A DNA stretch of 43,806 nucleotides from positions 1 to 43,806 of the forward strand of contig SHWP01000030.1 of NCBI GenBank assembly GCA_009693785.1, read 5' to 3'. A program made the position numbers and the translations under genes. Positions 7,760 to 15,882 of this stretch are shown here, piece by piece. The notes below the pieces were generated by a model. The model worked only from the letters and a program-made list of their open reading frames with translations. It made no database searches and was not told the DNA's origin. The DNA is from Rhodospirillaceae bacterium (GTDB lineage Bacteria; Pseudomonadota; Alphaproteobacteria; Rhodospirillales; Rhodospirillaceae). Positions within the stretch are counted from its first letter, which is position 1, and each line of letters starts with the position of its first letter.

Positions 7760-9100
7760 ATGACCATCCCCCCCCCCGCCCCTTCGTCGTTGGCCCGGCT
7801 GCTCAAGTTCACTGCGGGCATCGAACCGCATGAGGTGAAGGCTGTGGCCTTGTCCTTTACGTATTTCTTTTTCCTGCTCGGCAGCTACTACATCTTGCGC
7901 CCTGTGCGCGACGCGATGGGCACGGTCTATGGCGATGGCAACGATCTTGAGATCCTTTACACATATACGTTCCTCGCAACATTTGTCTGCGCGCCAATCT
8001 ATGGAGCATTTGCCTCACGGCTAAAGCTCGCCACGTTCCTACCGTGGGTTTACGGTTTCTTCGTTCTCAATATCTTGATGTTTTACTTCCTGTTCGAGAA
8101 CGCCGCCGAGGACAAGTTAATCGCAGGGATCTTTTTCGTTTGGGTCAGCGTCTTCAACATGTTCATCACCTCGGTATTCTGGAGCTTCATGGCCGATATC
8201 TTTTCACGTACCGAGGCTAAGCGCTTGTTCGGCTTCATCGCTGCTGGCGGAAGCGTCGGCGCGGCCGTCGGCCCGGCCATTACGGCCGTGCTGGTCACGG
8301 TGGTGGGCACCAATACATTGCTATTGATCTCGGCTGCTGGCTTCCTGGTGGTGATCGTCGTCATCCGCGCCCTCGAAACGGAAAAAGCTAAGTTGACGGC
8401 GGGCGGCGGCGACGTGCAGAAAACCACGCTCGAACGCAAACTTGCTGGCAATCCATTCGATGGATTCATCCTATTATTCAAATCACCATATTTGCTGTCT
8501 ATCGCCGCGTTCATTCTGATGCTGACTTGGGTATCAACCATTCTTTACTTTCAGCAGAACGACTTGGTACGCGAAGCGTTCGAAAGCCGCGAGGCCCGCA
8601 CTCAGGCGTTCGCGACCGTGGACACCATCGTCAATGTTGCGGCGTTGCTCGTCCAACTGTTTGGTACGGGGAGATTGGTCAAACGCTTCGGAGTCACTTC
8701 CGCTCTTGTATTGGTGCCCCTCGTGATGGCCGTTGCTTTCGTGGCCATTGCCGGTTCCCCGATCGTGTTTGTGCTGTTGGCAGTTCAGGTTGTGCGCCGT
8801 GTTTCGGAGTATGCGGTGGCACGCCCCGGCCGCGAGATGCTGTTCACGGTGGTCGACCAAGAAAGCAAGTACAAGGCCAAGAATGTCATCGATACAGTGG
8901 TTTACCGTTTCGGCGACGTCAGCGCCGCTTGGGTCACCGCTGGATTAATGACCCTCGGCCTCACGGTCGGGGGAACTGCAATTTTTGGCGTGGCTGTTGC
9001 TTTGGTGTGGGGGGCCATCGCGCTCAGCCTTGGACGGCGATATGAGGCAGTTCAGGGCAATCAGTCTGCGACGGGGCAGCCGATCACTACTGCCGCCTAA
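7760..9100 (+). CDS. NTP/NDP exchange-type (TLC) membrane transporter
   Basis: This 446-residue integral membrane protein has about twelve hydrophobic segments. Its N-terminal region reads SFTYFFFLLGSYYILRPVRD, the hallmark of bacterial homologues of the ATP/ADP antiporter (TLC/NTT) family. The later segment VFWSFMADIFSRTEAKRLFG followed by a Gly-rich helix supports this. True ATP/ADP exchange is known in obligate intracellular bacteria and plastids. Free-living proteobacteria carry distant homologues of unknown substrate, so nucleotide transport should not be assumed. GAGGA upstream supports the start. The 194 bases between it and the divergent SDR gene must hold promoters for both, but I see no convincing -35/-10 pair there. 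Confidence 0.75.
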   Translation: MTIPPPAPSSLARLLKFTAGIEPHEVKAVALSFTYFFFLLGSYYILRPVRDAMGTVYGDGNDLEILYTYTFLATFVCAPIYGAFASRLKLATFLPWVYGFFVLNILMFYFLFENAAEDKLIAGIFFVWVSVFNMFITSVFWSFMADIFSRTEAKRLFGFIAAGGSVGAAVGPAITAVLVTVVGTNTLLLISAAGFLVVIVVIRALETEKAKLTAGGGDVQKTTLERKLAGNPFDGFILLFKSPYLLSIAAFILMLTWVSTILYFQQNDLVREAFESREARTQAFATVDTIVNVAALLVQLFGTGRLVKRFGVTSALVLVPLVMAVAFVAIAGSPIVFVLLAVQVVRRVSEYAVARPGREMLFTVVDQESKYKAKNVIDTVVYRFGDVSAAWVTAGLMTLGLTVGGTAIFGVAVALVWGAIALSLGRRYEAVQGNQSATGQPITTAA

Positions 9101-9123
9101 TAATCAAGATTTCGGAGGACACC

Positions 9124-9945
9124 ATGTTCAATCGCCGCGCACTCATCGTTAGTTTTGCCTCGCTGTCGTTGTTCGCCCATTGCGGCAACGTGACCATCAA
9201 CAAACCCGTCGCGGCCCAAGAAGGTGCGCCCAAGCCTGCGCCCGTGCTGCCGTCGATGAAGGGCGAAACCATCGTGGTGGCCGGAGCCACAGGCCGCACC
9301 GGTAAGGTGATCGTGGAGTTATTGAAAGAGCAGGGTGTGAAAGTGCGCGCCTTCTCGCGCAATATCGACAAGGCAAAAATGGAAGTTCAGGACGTGGAAT
9401 GGATTTCCGCCGATGTGAGGGACCCGGCGAGCATCAAAGGCATCGCCATGGGTGCCAACCGCATGGTCATCGCGCTGGGTTCCAACAGCTTCAAAGATCC
9501 CAATAACAAACCTGAGTTGGTCGACAATAAGGGTGTGGCCTTACTGGCCGAGGAGGCCAAGAAATCAGGTGTGAAGCAAGTCGTGTTGATATCATCAGCA
9601 GGCGTGACGAAGGCCCAGCCTGGCGGTAACGACTTCGCCAAAGTCATGTACACAGTCATGAGCAGCAAGCTTGAGGGCGAGAACGCTCTGCGCAAGAGCG
9701 GGGTTGGTTACACCATCCTGCGCCCAGTCGGCTTGTGGGATAAACCTGCCGGTCAGTTCGGCATAGCTTTTCTGCAAGGCGATGTGCCGGTCGCGGCCAT
9801 GATCGCGCGTGCCGACGTGGCCGCCGTTGCCGTCAATGCGCTGAACAATCCCGATGCCAAGAACAAGACGTTTACACTGTTCAATGTGTCGCAGCGTCAA
9901 AACGATGCATGGAAGTCGGCCTTGGCGGAAGTCGCGGCGGATTAA
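9124..9945 (+). CDS. Exported NAD(P)-binding NmrA/atypical SDR protein
   Basis: This 273-residue atypical SDR of the NAD(P)H-binding (NmrA-like) type has the dinucleotide motif GATGRTG at 54-60 and the typical following strand KVRAFSRN. The N-terminus MFNRRALIVSFASLSLF has a twin-arginine followed by a hydrophobic stretch, so Tat export is plausible. C20 follows FAH, which is a poor lipobox. Residues about 21-46 are a Pro/Ala-rich linker. The classical SDR Tyr-x3-Lys pair is not obvious, so it may act as a redox sensor or reductase of the NmrA kind. GGAGG lies 7 bases before the ATG, 23 bases after the transporter stop, so the two are likely co-transcribed. Confidence 0.8.
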   Translation: MFNRRALIVSFASLSLFAHCGNVTINKPVAAQEGAPKPAPVLPSMKGETIVVAGATGRTGKVIVELLKEQGVKVRAFSRNIDKAKMEVQDVEWISADVRDPASIKGIAMGANRMVIALGSNSFKDPNNKPELVDNKGVALLAEEAKKSGVKQVVLISSAGVTKAQPGGNDFAKVMYTVMSSKLEGENALRKSGVGYTILRPVGLWDKPAGQFGIAFLQGDVPVAAMIARADVAAVAVNALNNPDAKNKTFTLFNVSQRQNDAWKSALAEVAAD

Positions 9946-9965
9946 CTAAACGCCCACGTTTGCAA

Positions 9966-10853
9966 TTAAACCGCGGCGCTTTCGTCGACAAAGATCAATA
10001 TCGCGCCGCAAGCTTGCTCTGGTTTCAACCAGACGCTGTTCTCACCGCCAACCTGAAACAGAATACTTTTTTTGACCAAGAAGTCGCGAGTGGCGCCGAT
10101 ATTTTTAACCCGGATAGCGAAGGCAACGAAGCACGGAGGCGGGGGCGTCTGCACTCCGGCCGCAAGTGCGGCTAGTCCCTTGGGCGTCATCGCCACGAAG
10201 CGCTGGTTTCTGAGAATGATAAAGCGCCCCATCGGAAACGACTGCACCCGCGCACCCGGCAGCCGTTCGTAGCGCGCCACCGCGTCGTCCAAATCGGATA
10301 CCAAGGCGCCAGCACCGCGCAGGCCTGTTGCGCCGTTGGCGTGGTTTGTCATTTTCGGCAGGAACACCAGCTCAGGCGTTTTGTGTTCGACCACACAAAC
10401 GAATCCCTCTTTGGCGATGGATTCGGGGATTTGAAACCATTCGAAATCCGCCACCCCCTTCACTCCGCCGGCATTTACATCGCGCGACGCATGGCGAATC
10501 GGCGGCATGACCACGCCGTGTATTGCAAATCCTTCCCAGCTTTGCAGGGCGTTCTCGCTGCGTAGCGCCATGATGTGCAGGCCTTCATGCTTGGCCAGCC
10601 AGTTATCAAGGTGGTTACCTTGGCCGGGCGCATCGACTGCCGTCAGTTCAAGGTAAGTATCGGGGAAGATCACATGCGCCGAATGCTGGCCCAAGGGCAC
10701 GGGGTTGCCCTCGGGGTCGGGTTGGGTCAGCGGCACCGGCTCGGTAACTGTAAAGCCAAGCCCCCGGAAGGTGGCCACCATGGCCTTGATGTCGCGCCCC
10801 ACCAAACCGATGTGGTCGATTGTCGTTTCGCTTGCTTGGATGGGTGATGTCAT
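9966..10853 (-). CDS. Two-module glyoxalase-like (VOC) protein
   Basis: This is a 295-residue protein counted from the ATG at 10853. An upstream in-frame start at 10895 would add 14 residues overlapping the divergent MFS gene and is less likely. The N-terminus TTIDHIGLVGRDIKAMVATF is typical of the Glyoxalase-like (PF13468) type, with His14 a probable metal ligand. A second half-module follows at about residue 195 (GAGALVSDLDDAVARYERL). It has no signal peptide. It is transcribed divergently from the MFS transporter with only 34 bases between start codons, suggesting a shared control region. It is convergent with the NmrA-like gene, 20 bases apart. Confidence 0.8.
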   Translation of the reverse strand: MTSPIQASETTIDHIGLVGRDIKAMVATFRGLGFTVTEPVPLTQPDPEGNPVPLGQHSAHVIFPDTYLELTAVDAPGQGNHLDNWLAKHEGLHIMALRSENALQSWEGFAIHGVVMPPIRHASRDVNAGGVKGVADFEWFQIPESIAKEGFVCVVEHKTPELVFLPKMTNHANGATGLRGAGALVSDLDDAVARYERLPGARVQSFPMGRFIILRNQRFVAMTPKGLAALAAGVQTPPPPCFVAFAIRVKNIGATRDFLVKKSILFQVGGENSVWLKPEQACGAILIFVDESAAV

Positions 10854-10887
10854 GGCCAATTCATGCCAGAATCGCGGGTGGGGGCCA

Positions 10888-12222
10888 ATGACCAACGACT
10901 CAAAAAATGGCGCAGCGGGCGGGGATTATCCCGCCGAGGGGTATGCCTGGTACGTGGTGGGCGTGCTGTTTCTTGCTTACACCGTGTCCTACATCGACCG
11001 CACTATCCTCACGCTCATGGTCAAGCCCATCCGCGAAACGCTGGGCATTAGTGACGTGCAGATCAGCCTGCTGCATGGCCTGGCCTTTGCGATTTTCTAC
11101 ACCGTTTTGGGAGTCCCGCTGGGATGGCTCGGCGACCGGGCCAATCGCACCAAGATCATCATGGCTGGTATTCTTGTCTGGAGCCTGATGACCGCCCTGT
11201 GCGGCGTGTCACGCTCGTTCGGCCAGATGTTTCTGGCTCGTATCGGGGTTGGCGTGGGCGAGGCGGCGTTGTCGCCTGCGGCCTACTCAATATTAAACGA
11301 TTATTTCCGCCCGCACCGGCGCACGTTAGCCATCAGCATCTATGGCACCGGCGTTTATATCGGCTCGGGCCTGGCGTTGATTGTCGGCGGCGGGGTGATT
11401 GCCATTACGCCATCGCTTGAGTTGCCAGCCATTGGCCACCTCGAACCATGGCAAACGGTATTCTTGGCGGTGGGCTTGCCTGGCCTTTTGGTCGCAGCCC
11501 TGATGTATACGGTCAAAGAACCGCTACGCCGGGGTTTCATGAAGGGCACCACGGGCCAGCCCACACTGCGCGATACGTTCGAGTTCATCATGGCGCGGCG
11601 CGCGACCTACGGCTTTCACTTCATCGGGTACTCGATGCTGACAATGCTGTGGAGCGGCTGTGCGGCCTGGATTCCCACCTATTTCTTCCGAACCTTCAGT
11701 TGGACGCCCGCTGACGTGGGGCCAACCTTTGGCGGTGTCATCGCCGTTTTCGGCACGCTTGGCATTTCACTCGGCGGGGCATGGGCGGAAAAGCTTAAGG
11801 CGCGCGGTCATGCCGATGGCAACATCCGCATGGGTTTAATTTCGGCAGGCGCATTGTTGCCCTTGGGCGTGGCAGCCCCCTTGATGCCATCGCCCGGCGT
11901 GGCCATGGGCGTGTATGCGGCGTTCGTATTCTTCTCAAGCTTACCCTTTGGCGCGGCTGCCGCCGCCTTGCAAGAGATCACACCAAACCAAATGCGCGCG
12001 CAGGTCTCGGCGCTTTATCTTCTTGTCGTTAATCTGACGGGTATTGGATTCGGCCCCACCATCGTCGCCTCTATCACGCAGTATGGGTTTGGCGATGACG
12101 CGGCCTTGAAATATTCATTGGCGATCACGGCCGGTATCGCGGCCGTATTGGCGGCGGTCTTGCTGGCGTTGTGTCTACGCCCCTATCGTGAGAGTGTTAT
12201 GCAAGCGCGTGCCTGGGCTTAG
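10888..12222 (+). CDS. MFS transporter, spinster-like
   Basis: This 444-residue major facilitator protein has about twelve membrane segments. The N-terminal segment VSYIDRTILTLMVKPIRETL and the loop GWLGDRANRTKII (motif A between TM2 and TM3) place it near the spinster-like MFS group common in sphingomonads and caulobacters. In these organisms it is often linked to catabolic genes for aromatic or lipid-like substrates. The start at 10888 (MTNDSKNG) is preferred because it follows a G-rich site and leaves the divergent VOC gene intact. An ATG at 10852 is possible. Nothing in the sequence fixes its substrate or direction of transport. Confidence 0.85.
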   Translation: MTNDSKNGAAGGDYPAEGYAWYVVGVLFLAYTVSYIDRTILTLMVKPIRETLGISDVQISLLHGLAFAIFYTVLGVPLGWLGDRANRTKIIMAGILVWSLMTALCGVSRSFGQMFLARIGVGVGEAALSPAAYSILNDYFRPHRRTLAISIYGTGVYIGSGLALIVGGGVIAITPSLELPAIGHLEPWQTVFLAVGLPGLLVAALMYTVKEPLRRGFMKGTTGQPTLRDTFEFIMARRATYGFHFIGYSMLTMLWSGCAAWIPTYFFRTFSWTPADVGPTFGGVIAVFGTLGISLGGAWAEKLKARGHADGNIRMGLISAGALLPLGVAAPLMPSPGVAMGVYAAFVFFSSLPFGAAAAALQEITPNQMRAQVSALYLLVVNLTGIGFGPTIVASITQYGFGDDAALKYSLAITAGIAAVLAAVLLALCLRPYRESVMQARAWA

Positions 12223-12287
12223 CCGATCAAAAGATCTTGTCGCGAGGCTGAAAAAAATATTGGACAATAGCGGAAGGACTCACAGTC

Positions 12288-12893
12288 ATGAAAGAAGGCG
12301 TGCAATACCCATGTTACATCGGCATTTCTGACGTCAGCACGACGTCATTCGAACAAATGCGTGTCGAGGCGTTTTTCGAGGGCCAACCCTCGATCATGTT
12401 CGACGAACCGGCTGGGTTTGACATTGGCGACCCACCAGAGCTGCAAGGCCGCTCGCGCGGTTGGACACCGGTTCATGCGCAACTTGCCGCGCTTGCGGGC
12501 TGCACCTCGATCACCTGTACCGTCGTCGCGCGCGATATGAAGTTCAAATACAAAAGCATGCGCACCAAGATCCGTTCGCTGATTGATATCCGCGGATTCT
12601 TCTTCGACCTGCACTTGCAGCCGCAGTATCAGCAAATCAACTTTGACCTGTTTTTCGACACCAAAGAATCGGCCGCGCGCATGAAAGCCTTTGCCAACGA
12701 GGTGGATCGCCGCTGCCCGCAAATTGGCCTGTTCCACAAAGCCAAGATGCCGTTGGTCATGAGTTGGTATCGCGGCAACGAGCCCAAGCCTTTGCACGAA
12801 GATTGCTTTGATTTGCCCAAAGGTCCAACGCCTGAGGAGAAATTGATTGCCCAAGCCAAGGCCGAGGCAAAGAAGAAGAGTAAGAAAAAATAG
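12288..12893 (+). CDS. OsmC/Ohr-fold protein with lysine-rich tail
   Basis: This 201-residue protein has an OsmC-like core. PVHAQLAALAGCTSITCTVV (61-80) matches the central helix with the first redox Cys (C72, with another at C77), and RRCPQIGLF (141-149) matches the second conserved Cys-Pro site (C143). Classical OsmC/Ohr proteins reduce organic hydroperoxides through such a pair. The family also contains members of unknown function, so peroxidase activity is an inference. The C-terminus carries a long polar extension ending in repeated Lys residues. AAGGA precedes the start by about 9 bases. It lies 65 bases downstream of the MFS gene. Confidence 0.75.
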   Translation: MKEGVQYPCYIGISDVSTTSFEQMRVEAFFEGQPSIMFDEPAGFDIGDPPELQGRSRGWTPVHAQLAALAGCTSITCTVVARDMKFKYKSMRTKIRSLIDIRGFFFDLHLQPQYQQINFDLFFDTKESAARMKAFANEVDRRCPQIGLFHKAKMPLVMSWYRGNEPKPLHEDCFDLPKGPTPEEKLIAQAKAEAKKKSKKK

Positions 12894-12919
12894 CCGCTCA
12901 TTGTTGTTGAGCTGAACAA

Positions 12920-13699
12920 ATGTCAAAGCCCACTGTGTATATGGACCGCGATGGTCCTGTTGCGACCATCCATCTCAATCGCCCGGACAAGCGCAATGCC
13001 TTGTCCATGGCGATGTGGGCTGACTTACTCAGTGCCGTCGAGCAGGCCGATGCCGATGTGGCCGTGAAGGTGGTGATTGTCACAGGCGCTGGCCAGGCTT
13101 TCGCGGCGGGTGCGGATATCGACGAATTCGCACAAGTTTTTACCAACCCCAAAACCGCCACCGCCGTGGCCGACATCACTTACCGCGCGCAAAAGCGGCT
13201 GCATCGCAATGCCAAGCCCACCATCGCAAAAATTCGCGGCGCATGCGTAGGTGGCGGGTGTGGCGTGGCGCTGTGCTGCGATTTACGCTTTGCCGATACA
13301 ACGGCCAAGCTGGGCATTACACCGGGCAAGTTGGGCTTGATCTATACTCTGGCCGATACCAAACGGCTGATGGATGTGGTTGGCCCAGCCACGGCCAAGG
13401 ATATCCTTTACACGGGGCGTATTCTTGGCGCCGATGAAGCGCTCAAGGTTGGCCTCATCGATCGCGTCATTGCCCCAGCCGATCTCGACAAAGCTGTGGC
13501 TGACTATGCCGCAGAAATTTGCGCCGCCTCGCAATTCTCGGCGCGCGGCACCAAGGCGATTGTTCAACAGATTCTTGATGGCGCCGAAGATGACACCCCC
13601 GCCACGCGCCAAATGTTCATTGACGCCTTCGCCGAGGCCGACTTCAAGGAAGGTTTTGCGGCCTTCACTGAGAAGCGCAAACCGAAGTTTACGGCTTAA
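12920..13699 (+). CDS. Crotonase-fold protein lacking both hydratase glutamates
   Basis: This 259-residue enoyl-CoA hydratase/isomerase superfamily member has oxyanion-hole glycines in FAAGADI (about G64) and IRGACVGGGCG (about G112). In mitochondrial enoyl-CoA hydratase the two catalytic glutamates sit in the GGGCEL-type and GQPE-type motifs. Here the aligned positions read Gly115 (GGGCGVAL) and Pro135 (LGITPG). The acyl-CoA fold should bind CoA thioesters, but ordinary hydration is doubtful. Isomerase, thioesterase or another crotonase reaction is possible. It lies 26 bases after the OsmC-like gene and 23 bases before the TfoX-like gene. Confidence 0.85.
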   Translation: MSKPTVYMDRDGPVATIHLNRPDKRNALSMAMWADLLSAVEQADADVAVKVVIVTGAGQAFAAGADIDEFAQVFTNPKTATAVADITYRAQKRLHRNAKPTIAKIRGACVGGGCGVALCCDLRFADTTAKLGITPGKLGLIYTLADTKRLMDVVGPATAKDILYTGRILGADEALKVGLIDRVIAPADLDKAVADYAAEICAASQFSARGTKAIVQQILDGAEDDTPATRQMFIDAFAEADFKEGFAAFTEKRKPKFTA

Positions 13700-13722
13700 T
13701 GATCTTCGCGTAATTTCCCGCC

Positions 13723-14106
13723 ATGCCTGACGCCTCGTTCAAAGACTATGTGGTTGATCAGCTCCGTGCCCTCGGAGGGGCCTCCGCACGGGCCATGTTC
13801 GGTGGCTTTGGCATTTATAAGGGCGGTGTGATGTTTGGATTGATCGCCTCGGACGAGTTGTACTTCAAAGCCGATGAGACCAATCAGCCCGATTTCGCAG
13901 CCCGTAAATCTAAGCCATTTGTGTACGAGGGTAAGGGCAAGCCCATCAGTATGTCGTACTGGCGGGTGCCCGACGATGTGCTGGAAGACCCCGCCGAGCT
14001 CAAGACTTGGGCCATGAAGGCTTATGACGTGGCGCTGAAGAAACGAAAACCCGTAAACCCACAGCCGCGCCGGCGTTTCCATTCAGCGCGGCGTACACGG
14101 CGCTGA
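13723..14106 (+). CDS. TfoX/Sxy N-terminal domain protein
   Basis: This 127-residue protein matches the TfoX_N family throughout. ALGGASARAMFGGFGIYKGG (about 16-35) is the diagnostic start, followed by LYFKADE and a YWRVPDDVLEDPAEL segment. The C-terminal TfoX domain of gamma-proteobacterial competence regulators is absent. Single-domain members are widespread in alphaproteobacteria and are not shown to control competence. The last 15 residues are Arg-rich. The stop codon is embedded in a symmetric hairpin shared with the convergent DUF2332 gene. Confidence 0.85.
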   Translation: MPDASFKDYVVDQLRALGGASARAMFGGFGIYKGGVMFGLIASDELYFKADETNQPDFAARKSKPFVYEGKGKPISMSYWRVPDDVLEDPAELKTWAMKAYDVALKKRKPVNPQPRRRFHSARRTRR

Positions 14107-14121
14107 TTATCAATCAGCGCC
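14099..14121. terminator. Symmetric hairpin holding two convergent stop codons
   Basis: GGCGCTGATT, loop ATC, AATCAGCGCC form a perfect 10-bp stem with a 3-base loop. The left arm contains the TGA of the TfoX-like gene (14104-14106) and the right arm the TGA of the DUF2332 gene (14114-14116 on the minus strand). It can fold in either transcript and is well placed as a bidirectional terminator, though neither side has the U-run of an intrinsic terminator. Confidence 0.6.
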
Positions 14122-15163
14122 ACCTCACCCATTCGCCGTGATAGTGCGCAGTAGCGAGTGTTGTGCTAGCCCCGCCCGGCCACATCGTCAGCGTTAAATC
14201 GGGAAACGCTTTTGCGTCTGGTACTTCTAGCGCCAACCAGGCTAAAGGCGCTTTGTTCGTCGCGCGTGCGCTGGCCTCAGCCATGACGGCCTTCAAGTGT
14301 GCATCGGTTGCGCGCGACACGTATTGGCGAAAGATGGAGTGATAGACCACCGTTGTTTGGCCTTTGGGCAGGTCACGCAATTCTTGTGCTAACCAATCGG
14401 CGGCGTCGGCACGCTCGAGGCGGAAGGGCGTTTGCAGGGCAATCGCACAGGCTTGCCGCAAGCGCTCCATGCGACGCACCTGTTCAGCCCAAACGTATGA
14501 TTCAAGCCGCGCGCGGTCATCGGCATTGCGAATATCGATGGGATCGCGATCGCACGCCGCGCGGCTGGCGATAGCTATTTTTGCTGAAAGATTTGGCAGC
14601 GGGCCTTCCCATTGCGTCCGTAGCTCTAAAACCGACTCACCCCAACTAAACCCTGTCGTCGTAGTACGATATTTGTCCCACATGAGATTCAAGCCAGCGC
14701 TGGCGCCGATTTCCAACAGCCGTAGCGGATATAGGAATTGATCAGCGATGGCTAGAAAACCGCCCAACAGAATAGCTGACCGCGCCACTTCGTTGGTTTG
14801 CGGCGGCCGGGCGCAGTAACCGATGACGTAATCGGCGTGATCGGCCAGCATGGCCTTTGCCACGGGCCATACGCGTTCCGGCGCTGGTATTCCACCCGTT
14901 GTAGGAAACAGTGCGGCCAGGGCAGAGGCTTTGCCATCCAACGCCAAGCGATGAAGTGCGCTGAGAATTCTCAATGCGAAGGCGCTCGTGTCCAAGCCAT
15001 CCCAGTGCTCAAGAATACCGCATACTGGTCCACCGGTTCTCAGATCGCTGATGCAGCCTTCTAAAATTGCCGCATAAGTGGGCGCATTCGCCGCCACGTT
15101 ATATTTGAGCTGCTCGGCGAACATGCGCCCGGCGCGCTCAATCTCGGCGGGCGTCAAACTCAT
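14114..15163 (-). CDS. DUF2332 family protein
   Basis: This 349-residue protein is recognised as DUF2332 by its N-terminal pattern (FAEQLKYNVAANAPTYAAIL) and by LLEIGASAGLNLMWDKY near the middle. The latter looks like a degenerate methyltransferase motif I: Gly-x-Ser-Ala-Gly-Leu-Asn. A following VVYHSIFRQYV segment and a C-terminal LTMWPGG fit the family. The reaction is unknown, but a SAM-dependent methyltransferase-like fold is likely. The ATG at 15163 is preceded directly by a GTG that could serve as start, and the ribosome binding site is weak (AAGAAAGAG). Confidence 0.8.
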   Translation of the reverse strand: MSLTPAEIERAGRMFAEQLKYNVAANAPTYAAILEGCISDLRTGGPVCGILEHWDGLDTSAFALRILSALHRLALDGKASALAALFPTTGGIPAPERVWPVAKAMLADHADYVIGYCARPPQTNEVARSAILLGGFLAIADQFLYPLRLLEIGASAGLNLMWDKYRTTTTGFSWGESVLELRTQWEGPLPNLSAKIAIASRAACDRDPIDIRNADDRARLESYVWAEQVRRMERLRQACAIALQTPFRLERADAADWLAQELRDLPKGQTTVVYHSIFRQYVSRATDAHLKAVMAEASARATNKAPLAWLALEVPDAKAFPDLTLTMWPGGASTTLATAHYHGEWVRWR

Positions 15164-15280
15164 CACGGCGCTCTTTCTTAAAGGCCGCGCGCAAATACCG
15201 TTAACACCCTTATCGGCGCAACCGAATTATTCCGGGTGATGTGATCGGTAAAGGCGATGAGTCAGGTCCGCATCGTGCGG

Positions 15281-15847
15281 TTATCTTTTGTCCGGCTTAG
15301 TTGTTGGGAGCGGTTCGGTGCTTACCACCTGGCTCATCTCAATCACCCAACCATCGGGGTCGCGGAAAAACATGTTTTTCACATGTTTGATGGAATCAGC
15401 GCTTTTGGTCGTGGTCTCTTTGGGTAATTGAAGCATGGGCGTGTCCATGGCTTGTAGGCTTTTGTATACACCATCAACGTCATCGGTTTCGATCATCAGC
15501 ACGGCGTCACCGACGCCAATTTGATCGGCGATTCCACGGGTCCGCGTGGGCATCGGCTTGTCGTATTGCAGCAGGCCGACCATCGCGACCCAGGGGTCGC
15601 GGCCCGCCATGATGGTGAAATTCGATTGTGCAGGCTTAACGTTGAGCGGCAAGGATGTGGGCCCATTGGGGTCGCGCGGGCCGCCGGTGTTCAACCATAC
15701 TTTGAAGCCGATCTTCTCATAGAAGGCCACCGAGGCTTTGACGTCACTCACCAATAATGTTGTGCGGCGGACGACAGAGGTCGCCGCATCTGCCATTGAA
15801 CTTGTCATAGCGGTCAGGCAGGCCATAGCCAGGAACAAAGACTTCAT
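15281..15847 (-). CDS. Exported VOC family protein
   Basis: This is a 188-residue protein from the ATG at 15847, chosen because GGAGGG lies just upstream and the resulting N-terminus (MKSLFLAMACLTAMTSSMADA) is a clear Sec signal peptide. One VOC module follows, from VVRRTTLLVSDVKASVAFYE to FFRDPDGWVIEMSQ. The final strand retains the Glu expected for metal binding, unlike the VOC protein at 2835-3326. Exported VOC proteins are uncommon and their substrates are unknown. The 117 bases upstream of the DUF2332 start contain only a short CCGCA-TCG-TGCGG stem (15268-15280) with no U-run. Confidence 0.82.
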   Translation of the reverse strand: MKSLFLAMACLTAMTSSMADAATSVVRRTTLLVSDVKASVAFYEKIGFKVWLNTGGPRDPNGPTSLPLNVKPAQSNFTIMAGRDPWVAMVGLLQYDKPMPTRTRGIADQIGVGDAVLMIETDDVDGVYKSLQAMDTPMLQLPKETTTKSADSIKHVKNMFFRDPDGWVIEMSQVVSTEPLPTTKPDKR

Positions 15848-15882
15848 CGAACCCTCCCCAGGGTAAAGAACAGATAAAAAAT

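Noticed and set aside
9124..9183. Lipoprotein signal in the NmrA-like protein
   Set aside because: The Cys at residue 20 follows Phe-Ala-His, which does not fit a lipobox. A twin-arginine leader explains the N-terminus better.
15268..15280. Terminator after the exported VOC gene
   Set aside because: The stem CCGCA-TCG-TGCGG is only 5 bp and is not followed by a U-run on the transcribed strand.
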